Below, one piece after another: positions 53,995 through 62,567 of a stretch of 64,000 nucleotides of DNA. Made by a program: the position numbers and the translations under genes. Each line of letters starts with the position of its first letter. Within the stretch, counting starts at the first letter, position 1. Origin of the DNA: Elusimicrobiota bacterium. GTDB taxonomy: Bacteria; Elusimicrobiota; Elusimicrobia; UBA1565. The stretch spans positions 1 to 64,000 of the forward strand of contig JACRDU010000009.1 in NCBI GenBank assembly GCA_016218495.1. Reading direction: 5' to 3'. A model generated the notes under the pieces. The model did not search any database and was not told the origin of the DNA. It saw nothing but the letters and a program-made list of their open reading frames with translations.

Positions 53995-55081
53995 GGGGCT
54001 GCCAGCCACCGGCCCGGGCACACTCGACGTCTTCCTCAACAACCGCTGCAACCTGGCCTGCGTCAACTGCTGCGTGGCGGTGGCCAAGAAGCCCGGCGAG
54101 GGGCGGCGCATCTCCTGGGACGACCTGCGCGGAGGAATCGATTATTTCCTCGACGACGTCCCGGCACCCCTGCCGAAGACGGTGCTCTTCGCCGGGGGGG
54201 AGCCCCTGCTCGACGCCCCGCTGCTGCTGCGCGCCGTGGAGCATATCCGGGCCAAGGCCGCGCCGGGGCCGGAGCCCGTCATCATGGTCTTCACCAACGG
54301 CACGCTCCTCGAGCCCGGGCTCTATGAGCGCCTGCGGCGGGAGAGGGTCCGCGTCTTCGTGAGCCTGGACGGGCGCGCGGCCTCCAACGACCGCTACCGG
54401 CGCTTCCGGTCCGGCCCGCCCCGCTCCGTCTTCGACGCGGTGAGCCGCCGGCTCGAAGGCCTGCCGCGCGACGCGCTGGCCGTGAACATGGTGGTCCGGC
54501 CCGAGATGCTGCCGGAGCTGCTGGGGGACCTGCGCTGGTTCCACGCCCAGGGAATCAAGACCCTCGACGTCTGGCTCGACTACTTCTCGCAATGGAGCGA
54601 GTCCGACATCGCCCGGCTCGCGCGCTTCTTCGTCGACCTCAAGGCCTGGTGCCGGTCCGAGTTCGGCGGAGCGTTGCCCTTCGAGGTGCCGATGAGCTCG
54701 CACGCGCTGCTCAACGCCCGCGCGCTGAGCGTCCGGACCGCCTGGTGGCGCCGCTGCGACAAGCTGGTCCTGGGGCCGGACGGGAGCTTCTACGACTGCG
54801 AGGGCTGCCTGGCCTTCCGCCCCGAGGAGGTGGCCGGACACCGCATCGGCTCGGGCTCGACGGGGGTGGACTGGGCCGCGCGCGGGGCCTACATGGACCG
54901 CGCCGCCGCCGTCCTGGATTCCCATGGCGCCGGGGCGCGCTGGCAGCATGTCTGCCCGCGGGTCTACTACCGCGTCGCCGAGCAGACGGCCGCCCCGCTG
55001 GGACCGCTCCTGGAGAACCTGCACAGGGTGTCCGAGGTGTTCTGCGGAGGCTTCGCCGCCCTGGCCCGGGCCGGTCCGTGA
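53984..55081 (+). CDS. Radical SAM protein of the Hxs cluster (1)
   Basis: A 365-residue radical SAM enzyme. The SAM motif CNLACVNCC appears near residue 22, with GGEPLLDAP, FTNGTLLE and SLDGRAASNDR of the usual barrel. A C-terminal extension has CDKLVLGPDGSFYDCEGC, a likely auxiliary cluster of twitch or SPASM type, then CPRVYY. The start is GTG 53984, inside the end of the preceding gene. Substrate unknown; its position suggests the cysteine-rich protein or the HxsA peptide. Confidence 0.8.
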   Translation: MRSEGLPATGPGTLDVFLNNRCNLACVNCCVAVAKKPGEGRRISWDDLRGGIDYFLDDVPAPLPKTVLFAGGEPLLDAPLLLRAVEHIRAKAAPGPEPVIMVFTNGTLLEPGLYERLRRERVRVFVSLDGRAASNDRYRRFRSGPPRSVFDAVSRRLEGLPRDALAVNMVVRPEMLPELLGDLRWFHAQGIKTLDVWLDYFSQWSESDIARLARFFVDLKAWCRSEFGGALPFEVPMSSHALLNARALSVRTAWWRRCDKLVLGPDGSFYDCEGCLAFRPEEVAGHRIGSGSTGVDWAARGAYMDRAAAVLDSHGAGARWQHVCPRVYYRVAEQTAAPLGPLLENLHRVSEVFCGGFAALARAGP

Positions 55082-57063
55082 AGGCCGTCCTCGTCGGCAT
55101 CCGCCACTGCGAGTACGAACCTTCGCTGGCTCTGGGGATGCTGGCGGCCCACGCCGCCTCGCGCTCCACCCTGGCGGGCAAGGTCAAGGTGGACCTGGTC
55201 GTCCTGTGCACCGCCGACGACCCCGAGGCGGCGGCCCGGAAGCTGGCCGCGCGCGCGCCCGACGTGGTGGGCATCTCCTGCTACCTGTGGAACGCCGCCT
55301 TCGTCCGGCGCCTGGCGGCCGAGCTGAAGGCCGTCCGGCCCGCCGTCACGGTCGTCCTCGGCGGCGCCGAGCCCTCCTCCCGCCCCGAGGCCTACCTGGC
55401 CGGCACGGGGGCCGCCGACTTCGTCGTGGTGGGGGAGGCGGAAGAGGTCTTCTCGGGGCTCCTCGAGGACCTAGCGGCCGGCCGGCACCCCGAGGCGCGG
55501 GTCCTGGGCCGCGGGCACGCCGTGTCGGCGGACCTGGACGCACTGCCCTCGCCGTACGCGGCCGGCCTGCTTCCGCACGGCCCGGCCCGGCATGTCTGCT
55601 TCGAGGCCTCCCGCGGCTGTCCGTTCGGCTGCTAGTACTGCGACTGGCAGAACAAGCAGAAGGTGCGCCGCTTCTCGCTCGGGCGCGCCGAGGAGGACAT
55701 GCGGCTCCTGCTCGAGCGCAACCCCGAGGCGCGCGTCTTCGTCTGCGACTCGGACCTCTTCCTGGACCCGGTGCGGGGGACGGCTCTGGTCCGCGCTTGG
55801 CGGCAAGCGGCCGACGGCCGCCCCTGCGTCTGGGAGGTGCACACCTACCTGCCCCGCCTCGACGACGAGGCCTTGCGCGCGCTGGATTCGACCCAGTTCA
55901 CCGTCTGCGTGGGCCTGCAGACCGCGAATCCGCGCGCGCTGGCGGCCGTATCGCGGTTCTTCGACGCCGACGCCATCCGGGAGCGCACCGCGGCCTTCCG
56001 CCGGCTGGCGCCGCGCGCCCGCCTTAACCTGCAGCTCATCTACGGCCTGCCCGGCGACGACCCCGAGGGATTCGAGGCTTCCCTGGAATTCGCCCTGGCC
56101 CTCGAGCCCGATACCCTGATGCTCTTCCCGGCCCTGGCCCTGCCCGGCTCCGAGATGGGGCGTGAGCCCGCCGCCTTCGGCCTGCGCGTGCAGACCGAGC
56201 CGCCCTACCGGGTGCTGGAGACAGAGACCTTCCCCGCGGCCGCGCTGGCCGCGGCCGACCGGCTGGCCTTCGAGATGTTCACCTTGCAGCGCCACCCGGC
56301 GGCGGCGCGGGTCCTGCGCCGCGCCGGGGGCCTGTCCGCGTTCCGCCGCTTCGCCGCCTCCCTGGCGGGGACGCCCTTCGACCTCGGCCCGCTCTATGAG
56401 CGCGCGCGGCGCGACCTGCTGGGCTTCGTCACCTTCTCGGAGGAGCCCTGGGCGGCCCTGCCGCAGGCCGAGCGCGAGGCCGGCATCCTGGAGGCGCTGG
56501 GCCGCTTCGCCGCGCAGTCCTTCCGGGAAGACCCGGCCGCCCTGGCCGAGGTCGAGGCCTTCCTGGACCGCGAACGGCGCGATGCGCTGTGGCGGGAGGC
56601 CGCCGCCGGGCGCGGCTTCCACCGCCTCTGCGACGCCTTGCTCGGACGCGACGGGGCGCAGGCCCTGTGGGTGGGCACCGAGGCCCTGGCCCGGGCTGAG
56701 GAACGCTTCCTGCCCGGCGCCGCCCGCTGGCACTGGCTGCCGTCCGGTCCGAAGCCGGGCGAGCCCTGCAAGGGAGCCCGCCATTTCGCCCCAGGGGACC
56801 CGCTTCCGGAGCAGGCCGGGCCGCTGCGCCGCGTCGTGCTCTCTCAGGTCTGCGGGCGCCTGGACCCGGCCGCGCGCGGCGCCCTGCTGAGCGGCCTGAG
56901 GGCGCGCGTTCTGCCGGGGGCCGCGCTGGCCGTCTTCGACTCGGCCGAGGAGTCGTCGCTGTCCGACGACCTCCGGCGCTCCGGCTGGCGCCTGGCCAAG
57001 CCCGCCGCCAGCATCGCCTCGAGCGCCGGCGGCTGGTGCGTGCTGCGCGCGGAGGCGGCGTGA
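55078..57063 (+). CDS. B12-binding-type radical SAM protein with in-frame amber codon in the cluster motif
   Basis: The frame runs 662 codons but contains one TAG at codon 186 (55633-55635). The first 150 residues look like a cobalamin-binding domain (DVVGISCYLWNAAFVRRL, VVLGGAEPS, VVVGEAEEVF). The radical SAM motif reads C181-P-F-G-C185-TAG-Y187-C188, so the stop lies at a variable position of CX3CX2C. The downstream 476 codons are intact and align with the neighbour at 57060 (CDWQNKQ against CDWQNHQ; LNLQLIYGLPGDDPEGF against LHIQLIHGLPDDTLLGY). It may be a recent nonsense mutation, an assembly error or a read-through site. Other genes here end in TAG normally. Confidence 0.7.
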
Positions 57064-60000
57064 CGCGCCAGGTCACCGCCGTCCTGGCCGGCCTGCGCTA
57101 TCGGGAGCAGTACCGCCACTCGCTGTCTCTGGGCCTGCTCAAGTCCTACGCCGATTCGCTGCCCGCCTTGCGCGGCCGGGCGCGGACCGTCCTCATAGAG
57201 CGCAAGGCGGACGTGCCGCACGGGCGCCTGCTGGCCGACATCCTCGCCGAGGACCCGGCCTTGGTGGGCTTCTCCTGCTATCTGTGGAACCTGGAGGCCT
57301 GCCTGGCCGCCGCCGCGGCGTTGAAAAAGGAGCGTCCGGACGTGCTCATCGTGCTCGGGGGGCCGGAGGCCTTCCCGAAGGCCGATGCCCTGCTCGCCGA
57401 GAATCCCGCCGTCGACCTCATCGCTCTGGGGGAGGGCGAGCTGACCTATGCCGAGCTCCTGGAGCGCCTCTGCTCGGGGGCCAGGGGCGCGGAGGGCGTG
57501 GCGGGGCTGGCGGGGACCTTGGGGCGGCGCGGCGGCGGGACCGTGCGGGGACCGGAGCGGCCGCTCATCGAGGACCTCTCCATCCTTCCGTCCCCCTACC
57601 TGGACGGCACCTTCAAAGTCCGCACCGGCGACCAGCTCGTGCTGGAGACCTCGCGCGGCTGCCCGCTGCAGTGCCGGTTCTGCGACTGGCAGAACCACCA
57701 GCCGCGCCGCTGGTTCCCGCCCTCCCGGGCGCTGGCGGAGGTGACCCGGGTGGCCGAGCAGGCCTCGGGCATCTACTACTTCGTCAGCGACTCGGACATG
57801 TTCGCGGACAAGGCCCGCGCGATGCAGCTCCTGGCCGGCTTCGAGAGGATCACCGGCCCGAAGAGCACGCACTGGCATTTCCAGACGACGCTGGCGCGCA
57901 TCGACGAGGACCTGGCCCGGGTGCTCGATTCCGGGAAGTTCTCCCTCGGGGCCGGCGTGGAGACCATCCAGCCGGCGGCGCTGCGCCGCATGCGGCGCGG
58001 CTTCGACCGGGCCAAGACCGAGCGCGCGGTGGCGGCGATCAAGCGCTACGCGCCCAAGCTCTCGCTGCACATCCAGCTCATCCACGGCCTGCCCGACGAC
58101 ACCCTTTTGGGCTACCGCGAGTCCCTGGAGTGGGCGCTGGGCTGCCGGCCGGACGTGCTCTTCCTCCCGCGCGCCCTGGCCCTGCCCGGCGCGGAGTTCG
58201 GCCGCGCGCCCGGCGCCTTCGGCATCGTCAGCGAGCCCGGGCCCCCGTACCGCGTCCTCTCCACGGAGTCCTTCCCTGCAGAGGACCTGCGCGAGGCCGA
58301 CCTGCTGGCGTTCCGTGTGCTCAGCCTGCACCGGGTCGGCCCCATCCGCCGGGCGCTGGAGGCCCTGGAGGGCCCGGAAACGGCCGGCAGGCGGACCGGC
58401 CTGTTCGAGCGCCTGTGGGCCCGCTTGGAGGCCGCGCGCGAGCGAGAGGGCGGGTACGCCGCCGGGGCCCCGCTGGCCCAGGTCATGGAGCAATACGGCT
58501 TCGATTGGACCAAGCTGGACGCCCGCGTGCGCCTGACGGCGCTGGCGGAGACGGCGCGCCTGGCTGAAGAGACCCTGCGTCTCGACGGGAGGGCCGAGGC
58601 TTGGCCGGCGGTGAGGTCCTTCCTGCGCGCGATGGAGGCCGAGGTGCTCTGGGGCGAGCTGGCCGCCACCGGCGCCTTCAAGCGCCTGCTCGGCGGCCTG
58701 CTCGGCGAGATTCCCATGGATTCGAGCCAGGTCCACTGGGTCGGCTGGGAAGGGGTTCCGTCGGAGTGGAGCCTCTGCCACAACGCGTCGAAGACCCACA
58801 TCGTCTCCACGCTCCACTACGACTATTTCGAGGTCTGCCCGGTGCGCAGCGGGCAGCACCTCCACCTCGAGGACCTCGGCGACCCGCGCGCCTGGGAACG
58901 CCTCTTCACGGGCTCGCGCCGGGCGACGCTGGCCGTCGTGCTGTCCAACATCTATGCCGCCGTCCCGCCGGAGCAGCGCGTGCCTCTGCTCAAGCGCGTG
59001 CGCGAGTGGACGCATTCGCTGGGCAGGCTCCTGCTCTGGGTGGACGACGCCGGGCGGCCGTCCTTAGAGCGCCGCGGACCGGGCTCGGGGCGCGAATGGG
59101 CGGTCCCGGACGCGGACGCCGTGGCGAAGGACCTGCTCGAAGCCGGCTGGACGCTGGAGCGTGAGCCGCGCCGGCTGAGCGCCCGGGGCCCCGTGGGCGG
59201 GGCGGTGACCTGGACGCTGTTCTCGGCCTCGCCGGGGCGCGGCAGGCGCGATTCGCGGGCAGGGGAGCGCATCAAGGCCTTCTCCCAGGAGGAGCCCTGC
59301 GTCTACCCCACCCTGAGCTGCGACCAAGCCTGCGTCTACTGCTCGTCGCACGGCGAGGGCCGGGAGCAGACCCTGGAAGAGGTCGGCGCGCTGGCCCGGC
59401 GCGGCGGGCCGACCTTCTCCATCGAAGGCGGCGAGCCGACGCTGCTGCTGCGCCGCGGCCTGCCCGAACTGGCGGCCTCCGCCCGGGACGCGGGGACCCG
59501 CGAGATTGTCTTGTGCACGAACGGGGCCGCCCTGGAAGACCCGGCGGCGGTGCGTCTGCTGCTCGACTCCGGGGTCACGGAGTTCAACGTGAACTTCCCG
59601 GGGCACACCGAGGCCCTGTTCGACGCGCTGACCGGCACCCGCGGGAAGTTCGCCCGCAGGCAGGCGGCCGTGCGCAGCCTGCTGTCCGTCGCCGGCCCGG
59701 AGCGCACGCGGCTCAACTTCGTGCTGACCTCGCTCAACGCCCCGCATGCGGAAGAGTTCGTGTCCGCCATGAAGGCGTCCTTCCCGGAGCTCAAGAAGAT
59801 CTCCTTCAACCTCGTGAAGGTCCTCGGGCGCGTTCGCTCCGACCCGACGCTGGTCCCGCGCGTGAGCGTCGCCGCCCCGGCGCTGCGCCGCGCCCTGGCC
59901 CGCTGCCGAGAGCTGGGGATCGACGCCTTCGTCGACGGGGTCCCGCTCTGCCATCTGGCGGGCTTCGAGGACAGGGCCGTCGACGCGCAGAAGCTGCCGG

Positions 60001-60137
60001 GCGGCGATTGGGCGCACGGCCATGAGAAGAGCGAGGTCCCGGCCTGCCGGCTCTGCCGCCGCCGCAGGTCCTGCGCCGGGCCGCGCGAGGACTACGTCGA
60101 GCTCTACGGCAGCGCCGAGTTCCGGGCGGCGGCCTGA
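57060..60137 (+). CDS. B12-binding radical SAM fused to a second radical SAM enzyme
   Basis: A 1025-residue protein. Residues about 1-160 form a cobalamin-binding-like domain (LVGFSCYLWNLEACL, IVLGGPEAF, IALGEGELTY). The first radical SAM barrel has C201-PLQ-C205-RF-C208 and HIQLIHGLPDDT. About 200 residues of helical linker and an unidentified domain follow (SSQVHWVGWEG, HNASKTHIVSTLHYDYFEV, resembling a methyltransferase-type or binding domain). A second barrel starts near 740 with C754-DQA-C758-VY-C761, GGEPTLL, VPLCHLAGFED and a CX2CX5C ending. Such a double radical SAM chain suggests sequential modification of one substrate. B12-type members often methylate unactivated carbons. Confidence 0.82.
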   Translation: MTRQVTAVLAGLRYREQYRHSLSLGLLKSYADSLPALRGRARTVLIERKADVPHGRLLADILAEDPALVGFSCYLWNLEACLAAAAALKKERPDVLIVLGGPEAFPKADALLAENPAVDLIALGEGELTYAELLERLCSGARGAEGVAGLAGTLGRRGGGTVRGPERPLIEDLSILPSPYLDGTFKVRTGDQLVLETSRGCPLQCRFCDWQNHQPRRWFPPSRALAEVTRVAEQASGIYYFVSDSDMFADKARAMQLLAGFERITGPKSTHWHFQTTLARIDEDLARVLDSGKFSLGAGVETIQPAALRRMRRGFDRAKTERAVAAIKRYAPKLSLHIQLIHGLPDDTLLGYRESLEWALGCRPDVLFLPRALALPGAEFGRAPGAFGIVSEPGPPYRVLSTESFPAEDLREADLLAFRVLSLHRVGPIRRALEALEGPETAGRRTGLFERLWARLEAAREREGGYAAGAPLAQVMEQYGFDWTKLDARVRLTALAETARLAEETLRLDGRAEAWPAVRSFLRAMEAEVLWGELAATGAFKRLLGGLLGEIPMDSSQVHWVGWEGVPSEWSLCHNASKTHIVSTLHYDYFEVCPVRSGQHLHLEDLGDPRAWERLFTGSRRATLAVVLSNIYAAVPPEQRVPLLKRVREWTHSLGRLLLWVDDAGRPSLERRGPGSGREWAVPDADAVAKDLLEAGWTLEREPRRLSARGPVGGAVTWTLFSASPGRGRRDSRAGERIKAFSQEEPCVYPTLSCDQACVYCSSHGEGREQTLEEVGALARRGGPTFSIEGGEPTLLLRRGLPELAASARDAGTREIVLCTNGAALEDPAAVRLLLDSGVTEFNVNFPGHTEALFDALTGTRGKFARRQAAVRSLLSVAGPERTRLNFVLTSLNAPHAEEFVSAMKASFPELKKISFNLVKVLGRVRSDPTLVPRVSVAAPALRRALARCRELGIDAFVDGVPLCHLAGFEDRAVDAQKLPGGDWAHGHEKSEVPACRLCRRRRSCAGPREDYVELYGSAEFRAAA

Positions 60138-60964
60138 TGGCGCTGCATCTGCGCGTCACCGGGGCGTGCGCGCTGGACTGCGTCTTCTGCTCCTACCCGG
60201 ACCGTTCCCTGCGCTTCGACCTGGCCGCCCTGGCCCGGCGGGTCCGGGCCTCGGGAGAGCGCCTCGTCCAGGTCTCGGGAGGGGAGCCGCTCGCGGCGCC
60301 GAGGGCCGGGCTGACCGCCCTGCTGACCCTGCTGCGCCGCTCCGGCAAGCTCGTCGAGCTGCAGACCAGCGGGGTCCTCGCCGCCGAGCTGCCCGCCGCC
60401 TATCTCGCGCGGCTGGCGGGCCTGGTGGACTGCTTCAACGTGAACTGTCCGGCCCCGGACCCCGCCACCGACCTGGCCGTGACCCGGACCCCTGGGGCCT
60501 TCGCCCGCCGCGAGGCCGGCATCCGGGCGCTGTGCGCCTCGCGCCGGCCCGTGCGCCTGACCTTCGTGGCCTGCGCCCAGAACCTGGCCGCGCTGCCCCG
60601 CTTCCCTGGCTATGTCGCGCGGCGCTTCCCGCGGGTGGGCTGGCTGCAGGTCAGCTTCGTCAAAGCCCAGGGCCGGGCCGCGGGCCGCCCGGACGTCGTC
60701 CCGACGCATGCGCGGGCGGCGCGCGGCATCGTGCGCGCGCTGCGCGCGGCGCGGGCGCTGGGCCTTCGTGCCGAGGTGGACCATATCCCGGTCTGCCATC
60801 TGCCTGGGTTCGTCGACTCCCATGTCGACACCTGGAAGATGCGGCGGGGCGAGGCCGGGGCGCATCTGTCCGATAAGGTGAAGGCCCCGCGCTGCGCCTC
60901 CTGCTCCCTCGCGGCGGTCTGCCCCGGCCCGCGCGGCGACTATGAGGCGGTCCATGGCCGCTGA
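60137..60964 (+). CDS. Radical SAM protein of the Hxs cluster (2), short form
   Basis: A compact 275-residue enzyme closely related in layout to the second half of the preceding fusion. The motif CALDCVFC lies at about residues 11-18; SGGEPLAAP, FNVNCPAP, IPVCHLPGFVDSH and the C-terminal CASCSLAAVCPGPRGDY (CX2CX5C) follow. The TGATG overlap couples it to the fusion gene. It probably arose by duplication of that domain. Substrate unknown. Confidence 0.8.
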   Translation: MALHLRVTGACALDCVFCSYPDRSLRFDLAALARRVRASGERLVQVSGGEPLAAPRAGLTALLTLLRRSGKLVELQTSGVLAAELPAAYLARLAGLVDCFNVNCPAPDPATDLAVTRTPGAFARREAGIRALCASRRPVRLTFVACAQNLAALPRFPGYVARRFPRVGWLQVSFVKAQGRAAGRPDVVPTHARAARGIVRALRAARALGLRAEVDHIPVCHLPGFVDSHVDTWKMRRGEAGAHLSDKVKAPRCASCSLAAVCPGPRGDYEAVHGR

Positions 60965-62168
60965 GCCCTTCGTCTCCGAGGATATCCTCGAGCAGACGCG
61001 CTGCCTCGACGTTTCATTGAGCTATGCCTGCAACGCGCGCTGCCGCTTCTGTTCCCAGGACCCGGCCCGGCGGGGGGAGGCCGCCCTCCCGCTGCGCCGG
61101 GCGGCGCGGCGCATACACGAGGCCTACGCGGCGGGATTCCGGCGCCTGGGGTTCTCCGGCGGAGAGCCGACTGCGGCCGCCGACCTGCCCCGGCTGATCG
61201 CCTTCGGGCGGCGGACCGGCTACCGCTCCGTGCGCCTTCAGACCAACGGCCTGCGCCTGGCCGACGAGGATTATGCCCGCGCGCTGGCCGAGGCCGGTCT
61301 GACCACGGCCCGCTTCTCCATCCACGGAGTCCCTCAGGTGCACGACGCCCTGGTAGCCGTCCCGGGGGCGCATGCGCGGCTGGAAGCGGCGGCGCGCAAC
61401 CTGCGCCGCCTGGGCCTGCGCCTCGGCGTGAACGTCGTGTTGACCCGGCCGGCGCTCGAGGGCATTCCCGAGCTCTGCGAGCGCTGGCTCCTGCGGGAAG
61501 GCCTGACCAGCTTCACCTTCATCCGCCCGCTCGCCTATGGGGCGATGGCCGGGGAGACCGCCGCGCTGGAGGCGCGCTGCTCGGAGCTGGCCGAGGCGAT
61601 GGAAGGCGTCTGCCGCATCTTCGAACGCGAGGGCCTGGAGCCCCCGCTGCTCCTGCACTTCACCCCTTGCCTGCTGCCCGGGCGGGAGGGGCGGATGCTG
61701 GGCTGGCACCGCTTCGACGCGTGGACCGTGGAGCCGGACGGGACGGTCTCCGACCTCGACGAGAACGTCGCCCGGGTTAAGGGCCGGCCCGAGAGCTGTG
61801 CGGGCTGCGCGTACGAGGCGCGCTGTCCGGGGGTGGACCGCGGCTACCTGGCGCGCCACGGCTCCGCGGAGTTCCGTCCGGCGGCCCGCCGGGCGCCGCC
61901 GCGCGGCGGGCCGCCGAGCACGGACCCGCGCCGCCGCCTGCTCACCGAGAACGAGCTCTGCGTGCAGTCCTTGCTGCGGCGCGGCCCCCTGGAGACCGAG
62001 GCCCTGCTGACCCTGGCCGAGGCCGCCCCGCTCTGCCAGGACTGCCGCGGCGGGGCCGCCATCCTGGCCGCCGCCGAGAGGTTGGAGCGCATGGGACGGC
62101 TGCGCCGCGTCCGACGGGCGGGACGCTACCTCTGGGACTCCGTTGACCCCCGTCAGGGGGAGGCGTGA
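60954..62168 (+). CDS. Radical SAM protein of the Hxs cluster (3) with C-terminal helical domain
   Basis: A 404-residue enzyme. The motif CNARCRFC near residue 26, FSGGEPTAAADLP, FSIHGVPQVHDALV, HFTPCLLPGREGRM and the CAGCAYEARCPG (CX2CX5C) element with GSAEFRP ending mark the same subfamily as its neighbours. From about residue 330 an extra winged-helix-like domain (ENELCVQSLLRRGPLETEALL to RRVRRAGRYLW) is present, which could act as a peptide-recognition element. It ends 57 bases before the precursor gene. I start it at ATG 60954; an ATG at 60942 is an alternative. Confidence 0.8.
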   Translation: MAAEPFVSEDILEQTRCLDVSLSYACNARCRFCSQDPARRGEAALPLRRAARRIHEAYAAGFRRLGFSGGEPTAAADLPRLIAFGRRTGYRSVRLQTNGLRLADEDYARALAEAGLTTARFSIHGVPQVHDALVAVPGAHARLEAAARNLRRLGLRLGVNVVLTRPALEGIPELCERWLLREGLTSFTFIRPLAYGAMAGETAALEARCSELAEAMEGVCRIFEREGLEPPLLLHFTPCLLPGREGRMLGWHRFDAWTVEPDGTVSDLDENVARVKGRPESCAGCAYEARCPGVDRGYLARHGSAEFRPAARRAPPRGGPPSTDPRRRLLTENELCVQSLLRRGPLETEALLTLAEAAPLCQDCRGGAAILAAAERLERMGRLRRVRRAGRYLWDSVDPRQGEA

Positions 62169-62225
62169 CGATAGAGCTGGCAGTTCCGTCCCATCAGGCC
62201 CTATACTCCCAAGAAGGTACCAACG

Positions 62226-62567
62226 GTGGGAAAGAAAGGGCGTAAGCCGCGCCGCAAGGCGCCCAAGGACGGCTTCACCGAGGTCTCGCGCCAGGCGGCG
62301 CGCGACGCGGCCATGTTCCTCGGCAGCGAGGAAGGGAAGATCGTCGAGGCCGACGTCGTCAAGACGGCCGTCGTCCTGGGCCTGGTGGGGACGGCCTTCC
62401 TGAACGCCCCGCAGGCCCCGGCCGCCCACTACAACTACCTCCATAACTCGGGAGGCCAGGGCGGCAGTCATGTGAGCCACGGCTCCCACGGCTCCCATGG
62501 ATCCCACGGCTCGCACGGCTCGCACGGCTCCCACGGTTCCCACGGTTCCCACGGCAGCGGGACCTGA
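62226..62567 (+). CDS. hxsA: His-Xaa-Ser repeat precursor peptide HxsA
   Basis: A 113-residue protein (GTG start). Residues 1-20 are strongly basic (KKGRKPRRKAPK); about 20-65 form a helical leader with a hydrophobic stretch (VVLGLVGTAFLNAPQAPAAHYNYL); the C-terminus is HVS followed by nine HGS units and GSGT. Third-position variation among the units (GGC, GGA, GGT; TCC, TCG, AGC) shows selection for the amino-acid pattern. It is the probable substrate of the surrounding radical SAM enzymes, as in known Hxs systems. A TATACT box at 62202 hints at its own promoter, but no good -35 is seen. Its 3' end overlaps the next gene by 71 bases. Confidence 0.85.
   Translation: MGKKGRKPRRKAPKDGFTEVSRQAARDAAMFLGSEEGKIVEADVVKTAVVLGLVGTAFLNAPQAPAAHYNYLHNSGGQGGSHVSHGSHGSHGSHGSHGSHGSHGSHGSHGSGT
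62469..62558 (+). repeat. Ten-unit 9-bp repeat encoding (His-Xaa-Ser)10
   Basis: Ten tandem 9-bp units encode HVS and then nine HGS. Units differ only at synonymous positions. The same DNA in the +1 frame encodes TAR/TAP/TVP repeats that form the N-terminus of the following radical SAM protein. Confidence 0.9.

Noticed and set aside
55633-57063. Calling the B12-type radical SAM gene a pseudogene
   Set aside because: Only one codon is affected, with no other frameshift or loss, and the downstream part keeps all family motifs. An error or read-through is as likely as true inactivation.
62180-62194. Possible sigma-54 promoter before hxsA
   Set aside because: TGGC is followed after 7 bases by TCCC, lacking the -12 GC dinucleotide.
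62469-62558. Tandem repeats as a CRISPR array or neutral microsatellite
   Set aside because: Units are 9 bp without spacers, and differences between them are synonymous for His-Xaa-Ser, showing a coding repeat.
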